Positions 35,837-44,412 of a stretch of DNA of 64,000 nucleotides are shown here, piece after piece (position 1 is the stretch's first letter; each line of letters begins with the position of its first letter). The position numbers and the translations under genes were made by a program. The stretch lies in contig PGCN01000025.1 of the NCBI GenBank assembly GCA_002786385.1, positions 1 to 64,000 of the forward strand. Reading direction: 5' to 3'. Source of the stretch: Flavobacterium sp. FEMGT703F. Lineage in GTDB: Bacteria > Bacteroidota > Bacteroidia > Flavobacteriales > Flavobacteriaceae. The notes under the pieces were generated by a model. The model worked only from the letters and a program-made list of their open reading frames with translations. It was not told the origin of the DNA and made no database searches.

Positions 35837-35855
35837 ATTTAGACAAAATCAAAAT
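35837..35855. promoter_or_regulatory. Candidate suf operator (copy 1)
   Basis: The 19-mer ATTTAGACAAAATCAAAAT has the form ATTTAGA-N5-TCaAAAT, with one mismatch in the second half. It lies directly after the predicted transcript start and three bases before the sufA ATG. The perfect version stands at the same place upstream of sufS. Confidence 0.5.
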
Positions 35856-35858
35856 AAG

Positions 35859-36188
35859 ATGATTAAAGTATCGGATACAGCAAGTAAAAAAATCGTTGAA
35901 ATGATGCAGGAAGACGGTTTTGATGCGACCCAAGATTACGTTCGAGTAGGCGTAAAAAGCGGTGGTTGTTCGGGTTTGTCTTATGAATTAAAATTCGACA
36001 AAGAAATAGGCGAAAACGACAAAGTTTTCGAAGATAATAATGTAAAGATAGCCGTTGAAAAAAAATCGTTCTTGTACTTAGCCGGAACTATTTTAGAGTT
36101 TTCCGGAGGATTGAACGGTAAAGGCTTTGTTTTTAATAATCCCAATGCAAGCCGAACTTGTGGTTGCGGAGAATCATTCTCATTATAG
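35859..36188 (+). CDS. sufA: A-type Fe-S carrier SufA/IscA
   Basis: A 109-residue HesB/IscA-family protein that carries or transfers Fe-S clusters. The three conserved cysteines are in SGGCSGLSYEL (about 34) and in the C-terminal RTCGCGESFSL (two). Length is normal. It is the first gene of sufA-B-C-D, followed after nine bases by sufB, and sits behind a promoter and palindrome that probably make it iron- or cluster-responsive. Confidence 0.93.
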   Translation: MIKVSDTASKKIVEMMQEDGFDATQDYVRVGVKSGGCSGLSYELKFDKEIGENDKVFEDNNVKIAVEKKSFLYLAGTILEFSGGLNGKGFVFNNPNASRTCGCGESFSL

Positions 36189-36197
36189 AATACTATC

Positions 36198-37646
36198 ATG
36201 GCAAAATATACGGAAGACGACTTAAAGGTCGAACTCGAAACCAAAGAATACGAATACGGATTTTACACTGAGTTAGAATCGGAGACTTTTCCCATAGGTC
36301 TAAACGAAGATATTGTTCGTGCCATTTCTCAGAAAAAAGGAGAGCCGCAATGGATGACCGATTGGCGCATTGAAGCCTTCAGGGCTTGGCAAGAAATGAC
36401 GGAACCGGAATGGGCCAACGTACATTACGAAAAACCCGATTTTCAAGCCATTTCGTATTATTCGGCACCCAAAAAAGCCGATCCTAGTAAATCCTTAGAC
36501 GATGTAGATCCTGAACTTTTGGCGATGTACAAAAAGTTAGGCATTTCCATCGATGAGCAGAAAAAAATGAACAATATCGCTATGGATATCGTGGTTGATT
36601 CTGTTTCGGTTGCTACTACTTTCAAAAAGACATTAGCCGAAAAGGGGATTATTTTCATGAGTATTTCTGAAGCCATCAAAGAACATCCGGATTTGGTTCA
36701 GAAATATTTAGGAACAGTAGTGCCGCAAAAAGACAATTTCTATGCCGCGCTTAATTCAGCTGTTTTCTCTGATGGTAGTTTTTGCTACATACCGAAAGGC
36801 GTTCGTTGTCCCATGGAATTGTCCACCTATTTCCGCATCAACCAAGCCGGAACCGGTCAGTTCGAAAGAACTTTAGTAATTGCCGATGAAGGCAGTTATG
36901 TTTCTTATTTAGAAGGCTGTACAGCTCCAAGTCGTGACGAAAACCAATTGCACGCAGCGGTGGTAGAATTGATTGCATTAGACGATGCTGAAATCAAATA
37001 TTCCACCGTTCAAAACTGGTATCCCGGAAACAAAGAAGGCAAAGGTGGTGTATATAATTTTGTAACCAAAAGAGGCTTGTGCGAGAAAAACGCCAAAATC
37101 TCCTGGACACAAGTAGAGACAGGTTCTGCCGTAACTTGGAAGTATCCGTCTTGTGTGTTAAAAGGCGATAATTCGATAGGCGAATTTTATTCGATTGCCG
37201 TAACCAACAATTTCCAACAAGCCGATACCGGAACTAAAATGATCCATTTGGGTAAAAACACCAAATCGACTATCATCTCCAAAGGAATTTCGGCCGGAAA
37301 ATCACAAAACAGTTACAGAGGTTTGGTGCAAATTGGTGCTCGTGCCGAAAATGCGCGTAACTTTTCCCAGTGCGACTCGTTGTTGATGGGAAATAATTGT
37401 GGCGCACACACGTTTCCGTACATCGAAAGTAAAAATACTACTGCCAAAATAGAACACGAAGCCACGACTTCCAAAATCGGAGAAGACCAAGTGTTTTATT
37501 GCAACCAACGCGGGATTCCAACCGAGAAAGCTATCGCGTTAATTGTAAACGGTTTCAGTAAAGACGTATTGAACAAACTACCGATGGAATTTGCTGTTGA
37601 AGCGCAGAAATTGTTAGAGATTTCACTCGAAGGTTCCGTCGGATAA
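36198..37646 (+). CDS. sufB: Fe-S scaffold subunit SufB
   Basis: A 482-residue SufB, the scaffold of the SufBC2D complex on which clusters are built. Features include [75 protein letters not shown] and [34 protein letters not shown] sequence is also present, with the C-terminal beta-helix signature [22 protein letters not shown]. It is cytosolic. The 51-base gap before sufC contains one copy of a 28-base dispersed repeat. Confidence 0.96.
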   Translation: MAKYTEDDLKVELETKEYEYGFYTELESETFPIGLNEDIVRAISQKKGEPQWMTDWRIEAFRAWQEMTEPEWANVHYEKPDFQAISYYSAPKKADPSKSLDDVDPELLAMYKKLGISIDEQKKMNNIAMDIVVDSVSVATTFKKTLAEKGIIFMSISEAIKEHPDLVQKYLGTVVPQKDNFYAALNSAVFSDGSFCYIPKGVRCPMELSTYFRINQAGTGQFERTLVIADEGSYVSYLEGCTAPSRDENQLHAAVVELIALDDAEIKYSTVQNWYPGNKEGKGGVYNFVTKRGLCEKNAKISWTQVETGSAVTWKYPSCVLKGDNSIGEFYSIAVTNNFQQADTGTKMIHLGKNTKSTIISKGISAGKSQNSYRGLVQIGARAENARNFSQCDSLLMGNNCGAHTFPYIESKNTTAKIEHEATTSKIGEDQVFYCNQRGIPTEKAIALIVNGFSKDVLNKLPMEFAVEAQKLLEISLEGSVG

Positions 37647-37649
37647 AAA

Positions 37650-37677
37650 CTTAAATGAACTTACATTCCTTAAATGG
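37650..37677 (+). repeat. 28-base dispersed repeat, copy 1 (sufB-sufC gap)
   Basis: This copy agrees with the one at 44045-44072 at every position but one. It contains the word TTAAATG twice. It starts three bases after the sufB stop codon, inside the operon. Confidence 0.7.
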
Positions 37678-37697
37678 TTTTAAAATAAAAGTATAAA

Positions 37698-38450
37698 ATG
37701 TTAAAAATTAGCAATCTACACGCTTCTGTTGAAGATAAAGACATATTAAAAGGCATTAATTTAGAGATTAAAGCCGGAGAAGTGCACGCCATTATGGGAC
37801 CCAACGGTGCCGGAAAAAGTACGCTTTCTTCCATCATTGCCGGAAACGAAAACTATGAAGTATCCGAAGGAGAAATCCTCTTGGAAGGCGAAGACATCTC
37901 CGAATTGGCTCCGGAAGAAAGAGCACACAAAGGCGTTTTCTTGTCGTTCCAATATCCGGTAGAAATTCCGGGCGTTTCGGTGACTAACTTCATCAAAACA
38001 GCCATTAACGAAAAAAGAAAAGCCAACAATCAAGAGGAAATGCCGGCCAATGAAATGCTGAAACTCATCCGTGAAAAATCAGAATTGTTGGAAATGGACC
38101 GCAAGTTTTTATCACGTTCCTTAAACGAAGGTTTCTCGGGCGGTGAAAAGAAGCGTAATGAAATCTTCCAAATGGCCATGTTAGAGCCAAAATTAGCCAT
38201 CTTAGACGAAACCGATTCTGGACTAGACATCGATGCCTTGAGAATTGTAGCCAACGGAGTGAACAAATTAAAAAACGAAAACAACGCGGTATTGGTTATC
38301 ACGCACTACCAACGTTTGTTAGATTATATCGTACCCGATTTTGTTCACGTTTTAATGGACGGTAAAATCGTAAAAACCGGTGGCGCCGACTTAGCGTTGG
38401 AATTAGAAGAAAAAGGATACGATTGGATTAAACAAGAACAGGAAGTATAA
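37698..38450 (+). CDS. sufC: SUF ATPase SufC
   Basis: A 250-residue ABC-type ATPase that drives the SufBC2D scaffold. Walker A is GPNGAGKST (about 34-42), the signature motif is [11 protein letters not shown], and Walker B with the D-loop is [16 protein letters not shown], a SufC-specific form. The H-loop is VITHYQRLL. There is no membrane partner, as expected for SufC. Its stop overlaps the sufD start by one base (TAATG). Confidence 0.97.
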   Translation: MLKISNLHASVEDKDILKGINLEIKAGEVHAIMGPNGAGKSTLSSIIAGNENYEVSEGEILLEGEDISELAPEERAHKGVFLSFQYPVEIPGVSVTNFIKTAINEKRKANNQEEMPANEMLKLIREKSELLEMDRKFLSRSLNEGFSGGEKKRNEIFQMAMLEPKLAILDETDSGLDIDALRIVANGVNKLKNENNAVLVITHYQRLLDYIVPDFVHVLMDGKIVKTGGADLALELEEKGYDWIKQEQEV

Positions 38451-39766
38451 TGGAATTGAAGGAAAAACTCATCTCGTCTTTTATGGCTTTCGAAGAACAA
38501 ATCGATGTTCATTCGGATTTGCATGACATTAGGACGGCCGCAATAAAAAACTTTGAACACAAAGGTTTCCCCACTAAAAAAGAGGAAGCTTGGAAATACA
38601 CCTCGCTGAATTCGGTTTTGAAAAACGACTATTCGGTATTTCCAAAACACGAAAATGCTATCGAGTTTGCCGAAGTTAAAAAGTACTTCCTACACGAGAT
38701 TGATACTTATAAAGTTATTTTTGTTGATGGTAAGTTTACTTCGTTTTTATCGGCTACCACACACGACGGAATTGATGTTTGTTTGATGTCATCAGCCTTG
38801 AACAAACCCAAATACAAAATGGTGATTGATGAATATTTCAACAAAATCGCCAGTAAAGACGAAAGTTTGACCAGTTTGAATACGGCTTTTGCCAATGAAG
38901 GTGCTTACATCAACATTCCGAAAAGCAAAGTAGTCGAAAAACCCATCGAAATCATTTACTTCTCTACCGGAAAAGAAAATGCGTTGATGTTGCAACCACG
39001 AAATTTGGTTATCGTAGGCGAAAATGCGCATGTCCAAATCATTGAAAGACACCAAAGTTTAAACGAAAATCCGGTACTGACGAATTCAGTAACTGAGATT
39101 TTTGCCCAAAAGCGCGCTATCGTAGATTACTACAAAATCCAAAACGATTTACAATCGGCCAACTTGGTAGACAACACCTATATTTCCCAAAAGCAAGAAA
39201 GTCGTGTTTCAGTACATACCTTTTCTTTTGGCGGCAATATCACCAGAAATAACTTGAACTTCTACCATTTTGGCGAAAGAATCGATTCTACGCTAAAAGG
39301 CATTACCATCATAGGCAACAAGCAACACGTTGACCATTACACTTTAGTGCATCACGCCACGCCCAATTGCGAAAGCCACCAGAACTACAAAACCATTTTG
39401 GCCGATAGTGCAACCGGTGTTTTCAACGGTAAAATTTACGTGGAAAAAGAAGCCCAAAAAACCGATGCTTTCCAACAAAACAACAATATTTTGCTGGGCG
39501 ACAAAGCCACAATTAACGCTAAACCGCAATTGGAAATTTTTGCCGATGACGTAAAATGTTCCCACGGTTGTACCATCGGACAGTTAGACGAAACGGCTAT
39601 GTTTTACATGAAACAACGCGGTATTCCTAAGAAAGAAGCCAAAGCATTGCTCATGTACGCCTTCTCTAATGAGGTCATCGAAAGCATCAAAATCCCGGAA
39701 TTAAAACAAAGAATCACCAAAATTATCGCCACGAAATTAGGCGTGAACTTAGGGTTTGATTTGTAG
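38450..39766 (+). CDS. sufD: Fe-S assembly protein SufD
   Basis: A 438-residue SufD, a paralogue of SufB and third component of the SufBC2D complex. Features include the helical N-terminus with FPTKKEEAWKYTSL, a beta-helix core and the C-terminal DDVKCSHGCTIGQLDETAMFYMKQRGIPKKEAKALLMYAF. It overlaps sufC by one base and is followed by a strong terminator, so it closes the sufABCD operon. Confidence 0.95.
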   Translation: MELKEKLISSFMAFEEQIDVHSDLHDIRTAAIKNFEHKGFPTKKEEAWKYTSLNSVLKNDYSVFPKHENAIEFAEVKKYFLHEIDTYKVIFVDGKFTSFLSATTHDGIDVCLMSSALNKPKYKMVIDEYFNKIASKDESLTSLNTAFANEGAYINIPKSKVVEKPIEIIYFSTGKENALMLQPRNLVIVGENAHVQIIERHQSLNENPVLTNSVTEIFAQKRAIVDYYKIQNDLQSANLVDNTYISQKQESRVSVHTFSFGGNITRNNLNFYHFGERIDSTLKGITIIGNKQHVDHYTLVHHATPNCESHQNYKTILADSATGVFNGKIYVEKEAQKTDAFQQNNNILLGDKATINAKPQLEIFADDVKCSHGCTIGQLDETAMFYMKQRGIPKKEAKALLMYAFSNEVIESIKIPELKQRITKIIATKLGVNLGFDL

Positions 39767-39797
39767 TTTTAACCGCAAAGTTCGCTAAGAAATACAC

Positions 39798-39836
39798 AAA
39801 GGGCGCAAAAGTTGTTAATTACACTTTGCGCCCTTT
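39798..39836. terminator. Terminator between sufD and the serine hydrolase
   Basis: AAAGGGCGCAAA (39798-39809) and TTTGCGCCCTTT (39825-39836) form a perfect 12-bp stem followed by a T-rich tract. On the right, TTTGCGTTC recurs as a short tandem array at 39848-39873, and CGCAAAGTT / AACTTTGCG flank the whole structure as a second inverted repeat. Confidence 0.85.
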
Positions 39837-39878
39837 CTCTTTTTTAACTTTGCGTTCTTTGCGTTCTTTGCGTTTAAA

Positions 39879-41219
39879 TTATTTCTTTATTGATAAAATA
39901 ATATCTCTCAAAAACCCATTAAAATCAAATGCTTCACTCAATCCCATGCGAACTACTACCAAGTCGTGACTCGGGAAAATAGCTACCATTTGTCCTTGGT
40001 AACCGCTACAGTAAAACATATCACGAGGCACATCGGGGAATTTTCCGCCGGCATTTAACCAAAATTGGGCACCGTATTGCCCGTTAGAAGTGTTGGTTGG
40101 CGTGGCCACGTATTTCGCCCAACTCGGGTCAAATAGTTGTGCTCCGTTCCAGTTGCCTTGGTTTAAATACAACAAGCCAAACTTGGCCCAATCGCGCGCC
40201 GTAGCCCAACCGTAGGATGAACCTACAAAGTTTCCGGCCATGTCAACTTCCACCAAAGCTGAGTCCATGCCGATTTTATCCAACAAACTGCTGTACCAAA
40301 AATCCAAATATTCCTGGTGTGTTTTGAATTGCTGACGCAATATACCCGACAACAAATTCGTAGTGCCCGACGAGTAATTCCACGACGCATTCGGTTTGCC
40401 TACTAAAGGTTTGTCAATTTGCGATTGGGTCATGTCTTCTGCCGTAAACAACATTTTGGTCACATCGGAAATCTTACCGTAGTCTTCATCCCATTCCAAG
40501 CCCGAATTCATGTGCAGCAAATCGTTAATCGTAATTTTAGCGCGCTCGTCGTTTTTCCAAGCGGCAATCGGAGCCGGTTTAGTAATATCAATCTTCCCTT
40601 GTTTTTGCAGTATGCCAAAGTAAGTCGCTGTCAAACTTTTGGTCATCGACCAACCCAAGATTTTAGAAGTAGCTCTAAATCCGGGACCGTATTTCTCAGC
40701 CACCAAACGGCCTTTGTACAACACTACTACGGCGCGGGTTCTTTTGTTCTTTTCGCCCTCTTTGTCAAAGGCTTTTTCTACAGCTTTTTGCAATTGGAAC
40801 GCATCTAATTCGGCAAAACTGGTGTCTACCGGATTCCCATTTCCATAAGGATAAGGTAAATCGCTTTGGGATAAACTTCTTTTCGGAACGTTATAAGGCT
40901 TAGTAACATCAAAATCGTCGTTGATTAACGTGGCGCCTAATCCTTCGCGGTAAATGGCTTTGCGAGCTTTTAATCCGTACACTTTCGACAAGACGCTTTT
41001 TTCATTTTCATCTATTGTATTGGTAGCCCAATCGACTTTATCAATATCGTTGTCACCTTGTTGAATGGTTTCCAAAGTTCGACCATCAATAAAATGTCCG
41101 GAAGCCACACTTTTAGCTGAAAACCCGGTGATAATGTCCAATTGCGGATAAATTTCGATGCGCAAATAAACTAAAGCAATCAACAATGAAACAGCAAAAA
41201 CTTTCAGGAATTTTTTCAT
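39879..41219 (-). CDS. Serine hydrolase, class C beta-lactamase/PBP4-like
   Basis: A 446-residue protein anchored by one N-terminal helix (MKKFLKVFAVSLLIALVYL). It has a beta-lactamase-type (PF00144) domain. The SxxK nucleophile motif is SMTK (about 190), the YxN-like motif is YSSGTTN, and a late HDLVVVRMG stretch is present. Such proteins include esterases and D-amino-acid peptidases; nothing shows that it degrades beta-lactams. It sits on the opposite strand inside the SUF region and is probably unrelated to it. The ORF extends seven codons upstream, but 41219 gives a clean membrane anchor. Confidence 0.87.
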   Translation of the reverse strand: MKKFLKVFAVSLLIALVYLRIEIYPQLDIITGFSAKSVASGHFIDGRTLETIQQGDNDIDKVDWATNTIDENEKSVLSKVYGLKARKAIYREGLGATLINDDFDVTKPYNVPKRSLSQSDLPYPYGNGNPVDTSFAELDAFQLQKAVEKAFDKEGEKNKRTRAVVVLYKGRLVAEKYGPGFRATSKILGWSMTKSLTATYFGILQKQGKIDITKPAPIAAWKNDERAKITINDLLHMNSGLEWDEDYGKISDVTKMLFTAEDMTQSQIDKPLVGKPNASWNYSSGTTNLLSGILRQQFKTHQEYLDFWYSSLLDKIGMDSALVEVDMAGNFVGSSYGWATARDWAKFGLLYLNQGNWNGAQLFDPSWAKYVATPTNTSNGQYGAQFWLNAGGKFPDVPRDMFYCSGYQGQMVAIFPSHDLVVVRMGLSEAFDFNGFLRDIILSIKK

Positions 41220-41255
41220 GGCAAATGATTTTTCCAGCAATTTATAAAATTTGAA

Positions 41256-41283
41256 CCATATAAGTCATGAAAGTTCATTTAAG
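41256..41283 (-). repeat. 28-base dispersed repeat, copy 2
   Basis: An imperfect copy of the repeat found at 37650, 43593 and 44045. Its orientation is that of the 43593 copy. It lies in the divergent gap between the serine hydrolase and sufS. Confidence 0.55.
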
Positions 41284-41365
41284 CTATTGTTTTCTTATAC
41301 AACTTATAGGGTTTACTATCACAAAATATTAATATTTGTTTAGCAAATAAACAACTCATTTTAAC

Positions 41366-41373
41366 TACTTTTG
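41366..41373 (+). promoter_or_regulatory. -7 box of sufS
   Basis: TACTTTTG matches TAnnTTTG, 26 bases before the sufS ATG and immediately before the palindromic operator. No TTG is found at the ideal distance upstream. Confidence 0.5.
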
Positions 41374-41374
41374 T

Positions 41375-41393
41375 ATTTAGAATTTTTCTAAAT
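41375..41393. promoter_or_regulatory. Candidate suf operator (copy 2, perfect palindrome)
   Basis: The 19-mer ATTTAGAATTTTTCTAAAT is a perfect 8-3-8 inverted repeat. It lies between the -7 box and the sufS ATG (six bases away). The sufA leader has the same arrangement with one half-site mismatch. A repressor bound here would block transcription start. Confidence 0.65.
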
Positions 41394-41399
41394 AATACC

Positions 41400-42614
41400 A
41401 TGTTAGACATCCAAAAAATCAGAGCCGATTTCCCAATACTTTCTCAAAAAGTAAACGGTAAACTGCTCGTTTATTTTGACAACGGCGCCACCTCGCAAAA
41501 ACCACAAGTAGTGATTGATGCGATTGCCCAATATTACCAAGAAATCAATGCTAACATTCACCGCGGCGTCCATACCCTAAGTCAATTGGCTACCGATGCC
41601 TACGAAGTCTCTCGTGGCAAAATCCAAAACCACATCAACGCCAAACATGCGCATGAAGTGATTTTTACTTCCGGAACTACTCATGGTATCAACGCTGTTG
41701 CTAATGGTTTTGCCTCGCTGTTAAAAGTTGGTGATGAAGTATTGGTTTCTGCCCTGGAACACCATAGTAATATCGTGCCTTGGCAAATGCTTTGTGAAAG
41801 AACCGGTGCCACGCTTAAAGTCATTCCTATGAATGAACAAGGCGAATTGATTCAGTTGGAATATGACAAATTGCTTTCGGATAAAACTAAAATCGTAACC
41901 GTAAATCATATTTCAAACGCTTTAGGAACCATTAATCCTATCAAGGAAATGATAACCAAAGCACACCAAGTAGGCGCTGCTGTTTTAATCGATGGCGCTC
42001 AAGCTACACCACATTTAAAACCTGATGTGCAAGATTTGGATTGTGATTTTTACGTGTTTTCCGGTCATAAAATTTGCGGACCAACCGGAACGGGAATTCT
42101 CTACGGTAAAGAAGATTGGCTTCGAAAATTGCCACCGTATCAAGGCGGCGGTGAAATGATAGCCACCGTAAGTTTCGAAAAAACCACTTATGCCGATTTG
42201 CCGCACAAATTTGAAGCCGGAACGCCCAACATAGCCGGAGGTATTGTTTTGGGAACCGCAGTAGATTATTTAAACGGCATCGGATTTGACCATATCGCCC
42301 AATACGAACACGAATTGTTGACATACGCCACCGAAAAATTATCGGCCATAAACGGTTTGAAAATTTACGGAACGGCGGAACATAAAACTTCCGTAATTTC
42401 GTTTAACATCGAAGGCATACATCCTTACGATATTGGCACAATTATCGATAAGTTAGGAATAGCGGTGCGCACCGGGCATCATTGCGCCCAACCGATCATG
42501 GATTATTTCAAAATTCCGGGCACGATTAGAGCGAGTTTCGCCTTTTACAACACCAAAGAAGAAATTGATGCCATGGTCGAGGCTGTTAAAAAGGCCCAAA
42601 TGATGTTGAGTTAA
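41400..42614 (+). CDS. sufS: Cysteine desulfurase SufS
   Basis: A 404-residue PLP enzyme that removes sulfur from cysteine and passes it to SufE. Features include YFDNGATSQKPQVVIDAI, NANIHRGVHTLSQLATDAYE and the PLP-binding Lys in FSGHKICGPTGTGILYG (about 224). The active-site Cys is in RTGHHCAQPIMDYF (about 362), the SufS/CsdA (type II) form. It has its own promoter and palindrome, apart from sufABCD. A structured repeat element begins nine bases after the stop codon. Confidence 0.95.
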   Translation: MLDIQKIRADFPILSQKVNGKLLVYFDNGATSQKPQVVIDAIAQYYQEINANIHRGVHTLSQLATDAYEVSRGKIQNHINAKHAHEVIFTSGTTHGINAVANGFASLLKVGDEVLVSALEHHSNIVPWQMLCERTGATLKVIPMNEQGELIQLEYDKLLSDKTKIVTVNHISNALGTINPIKEMITKAHQVGAAVLIDGAQATPHLKPDVQDLDCDFYVFSGHKICGPTGTGILYGKEDWLRKLPPYQGGGEMIATVSFEKTTYADLPHKFEAGTPNIAGGIVLGTAVDYLNGIGFDHIAQYEHELLTYATEKLSAINGLKIYGTAEHKTSVISFNIEGIHPYDIGTIIDKLGIAVRTGHHCAQPIMDYFKIPGTIRASFAFYNTKEEIDAMVEAVKKAQMMLS

Positions 42615-42622
42615 ATTATTAG

Positions 42623-42730
42623 GAGCTAATTCCGGCTATCCGCTCTATCTTTTTTAGTTTGTACTTCGACAAGCTCAGTATGACAAACTAAAAAAGGATG
42701 CCGCTGCCATCCGGGCTAAACAATAAAACT
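42623..42730 (+). repeat. Structured 3'-flank repeat element A (after sufS)
   Basis: It begins nine bases after the sufS stop. Its arms (about 42624-42657 and 42691-42719) match element B at 47143-47230 almost base for base; the right arm agrees in 28 of 29 positions. Between them lies a 13-bp perfect inverted repeat (TTTTTTAGTTTGT and its complement). The right arm contains a small GGATG/CATCC hairpin. The loop holds CTTCGACAAGCTCAGT, also in the gltX leader. Confidence 0.7.
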
Positions 42731-43171
42731 ATGAAAACAATAACACTGATTTTTTTGACCCTTTTCCTATCGAAAAGCTGTACCAACGAAGCCCAAAACG
42801 AGTTGACCAATACCACCATTCAGTACACGGCCAGCAGTAGAGGATTTTATCAACAAGTGGTTATTAGGAATCAAAAGTTAACCGTTTCAAGAGATCGAAA
42901 CGGGACAAAATCTCCTGAAGAAATTAATATCTCTGATACCGATTGGGCGGAATTGGTAAAGGCTTTCGGCAAAATTAATTTGGATGAAATTCCTAAATTA
43001 AAAGACCCAACGCAAAAGCGATTTTACGACGGCGCAGCGATTGCCAATTTAAAAATCAAATACCAAGACAAAGAGTATGAAACCACCGATTTTGATCATG
43101 GTCATCCGCCGGCCGAAATCGAAAAATTAGTCAATAAAATTGTAGCTTTGGCCAAAGAAAAAGAAGAATGA
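42731..43171 (+). CDS. Small lipoprotein in the SUF region
   Basis: A 146-residue protein with a lipoprotein signal (MKTITLIFLTLFLSKSC, Cys at 17). The body has a short repeated beta pattern (TTIQYTASSRGFYQQVVIRNQKLTVSRDRNG) and ends YETTDFDHGHPPAEIEKLVNKIVALAKEKEE. I recall similar small flavobacterial proteins beside sufE but know no function. An upstream start at 42698 would lie inside the repeat element and is rejected. It overlaps sufE by four bases (ATGA). Confidence 0.75.
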   Translation: MKTITLIFLTLFLSKSCTNEAQNELTNTTIQYTASSRGFYQQVVIRNQKLTVSRDRNGTKSPEEINISDTDWAELVKAFGKINLDEIPKLKDPTQKRFYDGAAIANLKIKYQDKEYETTDFDHGHPPAEIEKLVNKIVALAKEKEE

Positions 43172-43587
43172 GCATTAAAGAAATACAAGACGAAATCGTA
43201 GACGAATTTTCCATGTTTGACGACTGGATGCAGCGCTACGAGTACATCATCGAATTAGGGAAATCATTGCCTCTAATCGAAGGACAATACAAAACCGAAG
43301 ACAATATCATCCAAGGCTGTCAATCTAAAGTTTGGGTACACGCCGAACTACAAGGCGATAAAGTGGTTTTTACCGCCGACAGTGATGCTATTTTAACCAA
43401 AGGCATCATCGCTATTTTAATTCGCGCTTTTTCCAATCAAAAAGCTTCGGCAATTTTAGACGCGAATACCGATTTTATAGACGAAATCGGACTCAAAGAA
43501 CATTTGTCACCCACACGAGCCAATGGTTTGGTGTCAATGATTAAAAAACTGAAAATGTATGCTTTGGCATTCAGCACAAAGAATTGA
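43168..43587 (+). CDS. sufE: Sulfur acceptor SufE
   Basis: A 139-residue SufE that receives sulfur from SufS. Features include IKEIQDEIVDEFSMFDDWMQRYEYIIELG, the active-site Cys in NIIQGCQSKVWVHAEL (about 51), and FTADSDAILTKGIIAILIRAFS. The C-terminus contains HLSPTRANGLVSMIKKLKMYA. Length is normal. It is translationally coupled to the preceding lipoprotein gene. Confidence 0.95.
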   Translation: MSIKEIQDEIVDEFSMFDDWMQRYEYIIELGKSLPLIEGQYKTEDNIIQGCQSKVWVHAELQGDKVVFTADSDAILTKGIIAILIRAFSNQKASAILDANTDFIDEIGLKEHLSPTRANGLVSMIKKLKMYALAFSTKN

Positions 43588-43592
43588 TTAGA

Positions 43593-43620
43593 CCATATAA
43601 GGCATTTAAGATCATTTAAG
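43593..43620 (-). repeat. 28-base dispersed repeat, copy 3 (left flank of GxxExxY gene)
   Basis: It is the reverse complement of the copy at 44045-44072 in 25 of 28 positions. Together the two copies form inverted repeats around the 43629-44042 gene. Confidence 0.65.
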
Positions 43621-43628
43621 AACTTTGA

Positions 43629-44042
43629 ATGAAATTGACAAAAACATATTTAAGAGATTTAGTTTATCATGTGAATGGTGCCGCCATTGAAGTTCATAAA
43701 AACCTTGGACCGGGATTATTAGAAAGTATATATCATAAATGTCTTGAAAAAGAACTATCAATTAAGGATTTTAATTATAAGACTGAACTAATAATTCCAA
43801 TAAGCTATAAAGGACTTGAAATAGATGCTAATTTGAGATGTGATTTGTTTGTTGAAAATTGTCTTCTTGTAGAAATAAAATCAGTTGAGAAAATATTACC
43901 AATTCATGAAGCTCAATTATTGACTTATATGAAACTTTTAAAAATCCCGATGGGTTTAATGATTAATTTTAATGTGACAAATATTTATAAAGAAGGACAA
44001 AAAACCTATGTAAACGAGTTGTACAGAGAATTAGAAGAATAA
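43629..44042 (+). CDS. GxxExxY protein (PD-(D/E)XK-like nuclease fold)
   Basis: A 137-residue GxxExxY-family protein. Its name-giving motif is in GAAIEVHKNLGPGLLESIYHKCLEKEL (the GPGLLESIY part, about 29-37). A nuclease-like D-ExK arrangement follows in DLFVENCLLVEIKSVEKI (about 75-92), and then QLLTYMKLLKIPMGLMINFN. Function is unproven; the fold resembles PD-(D/E)XK nucleases. The gene is clearly more AT-rich than its neighbours and lies between inverted repeats. It separates sufE from sufT, which suggests insertion. No antitoxin or partner gene is visible. Confidence 0.88.
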   Translation: MKLTKTYLRDLVYHVNGAAIEVHKNLGPGLLESIYHKCLEKELSIKDFNYKTELIIPISYKGLEIDANLRCDLFVENCLLVEIKSVEKILPIHEAQLLTYMKLLKIPMGLMINFNVTNIYKEGQKTYVNELYRELEE

Positions 44043-44044
44043 AC

Positions 44045-44072
44045 TTAAATGAACTTACATGCCTTAAATGGT
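44045..44072 (+). repeat. 28-base dispersed repeat, copy 4 (right flank of GxxExxY gene)
   Basis: It starts two bases after the GxxExxY stop codon. The 32-base stretch 44043-44074 matches 37648-37679 with a single mismatch. Confidence 0.7.
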
Positions 44073-44086
44073 TAAAAAAGATTAAT

Positions 44087-44410
44087 ATGGAAGAATTTAA
44101 AGACGATATCAATTTAGGCGAAAACGTAGTCAAAGTACTCAAAGGCATTTACGATCCTGAAATACCGGTTGATATTTACGAATTAGGGTTAATCTATGAT
44201 GTAATGATTAACGAAGACAATGAAGTGAAAGTATTAATGACTTTAACCTCACCCAACTGTCCGGTAGCTGAGACTTTACCGCGCGAAGTGGAAGAAAAAA
44301 TCACTAAAATAGAAGCCGTAAAATCCTGCGAAGTGGAAATCACTTTCGATCCGCCTTGGAGCAAAGATTTAATGAGCGAAGAAGCTAAGTTAGAATTAGG
44401 AATGCTTTAA
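44087..44410 (+). CDS. sufT: SufT-type DUF59 Fe-S assembly protein
   Basis: A 107-residue MIP18/DUF59 protein. Family sequence includes VLKGIYDPEIPVDIYELGLIYDV (about 19-41), MTLTSPNCPVAETLPREVEEKI with the conserved Cys, and the C-terminal ITFDPPWSKDLMSEEAKLELGML. SufT proteins help mature Fe-S enzymes downstream of the SUF machine. It is followed by an inverted repeat and then DUF2480. Confidence 0.9.
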   Translation: MEEFKDDINLGENVVKVLKGIYDPEIPVDIYELGLIYDVMINEDNEVKVLMTLTSPNCPVAETLPREVEEKITKIEAVKSCEVEITFDPPWSKDLMSEEAKLELGML

Positions 44411-44412
44411 GA

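Noticed and set aside
39846..39876. Tandem TTTGCGTTC words as a CRISPR or repeat locus
   Set aside because: Only about three nine-base units with no spacers; part of the sufD terminator region.
39879..41219. Beta-lactam resistance gene
   Set aside because: The SxxK/YxN serine-hydrolase fold is shared by many esterases and peptidases; nothing specific to beta-lactam hydrolysis is visible.
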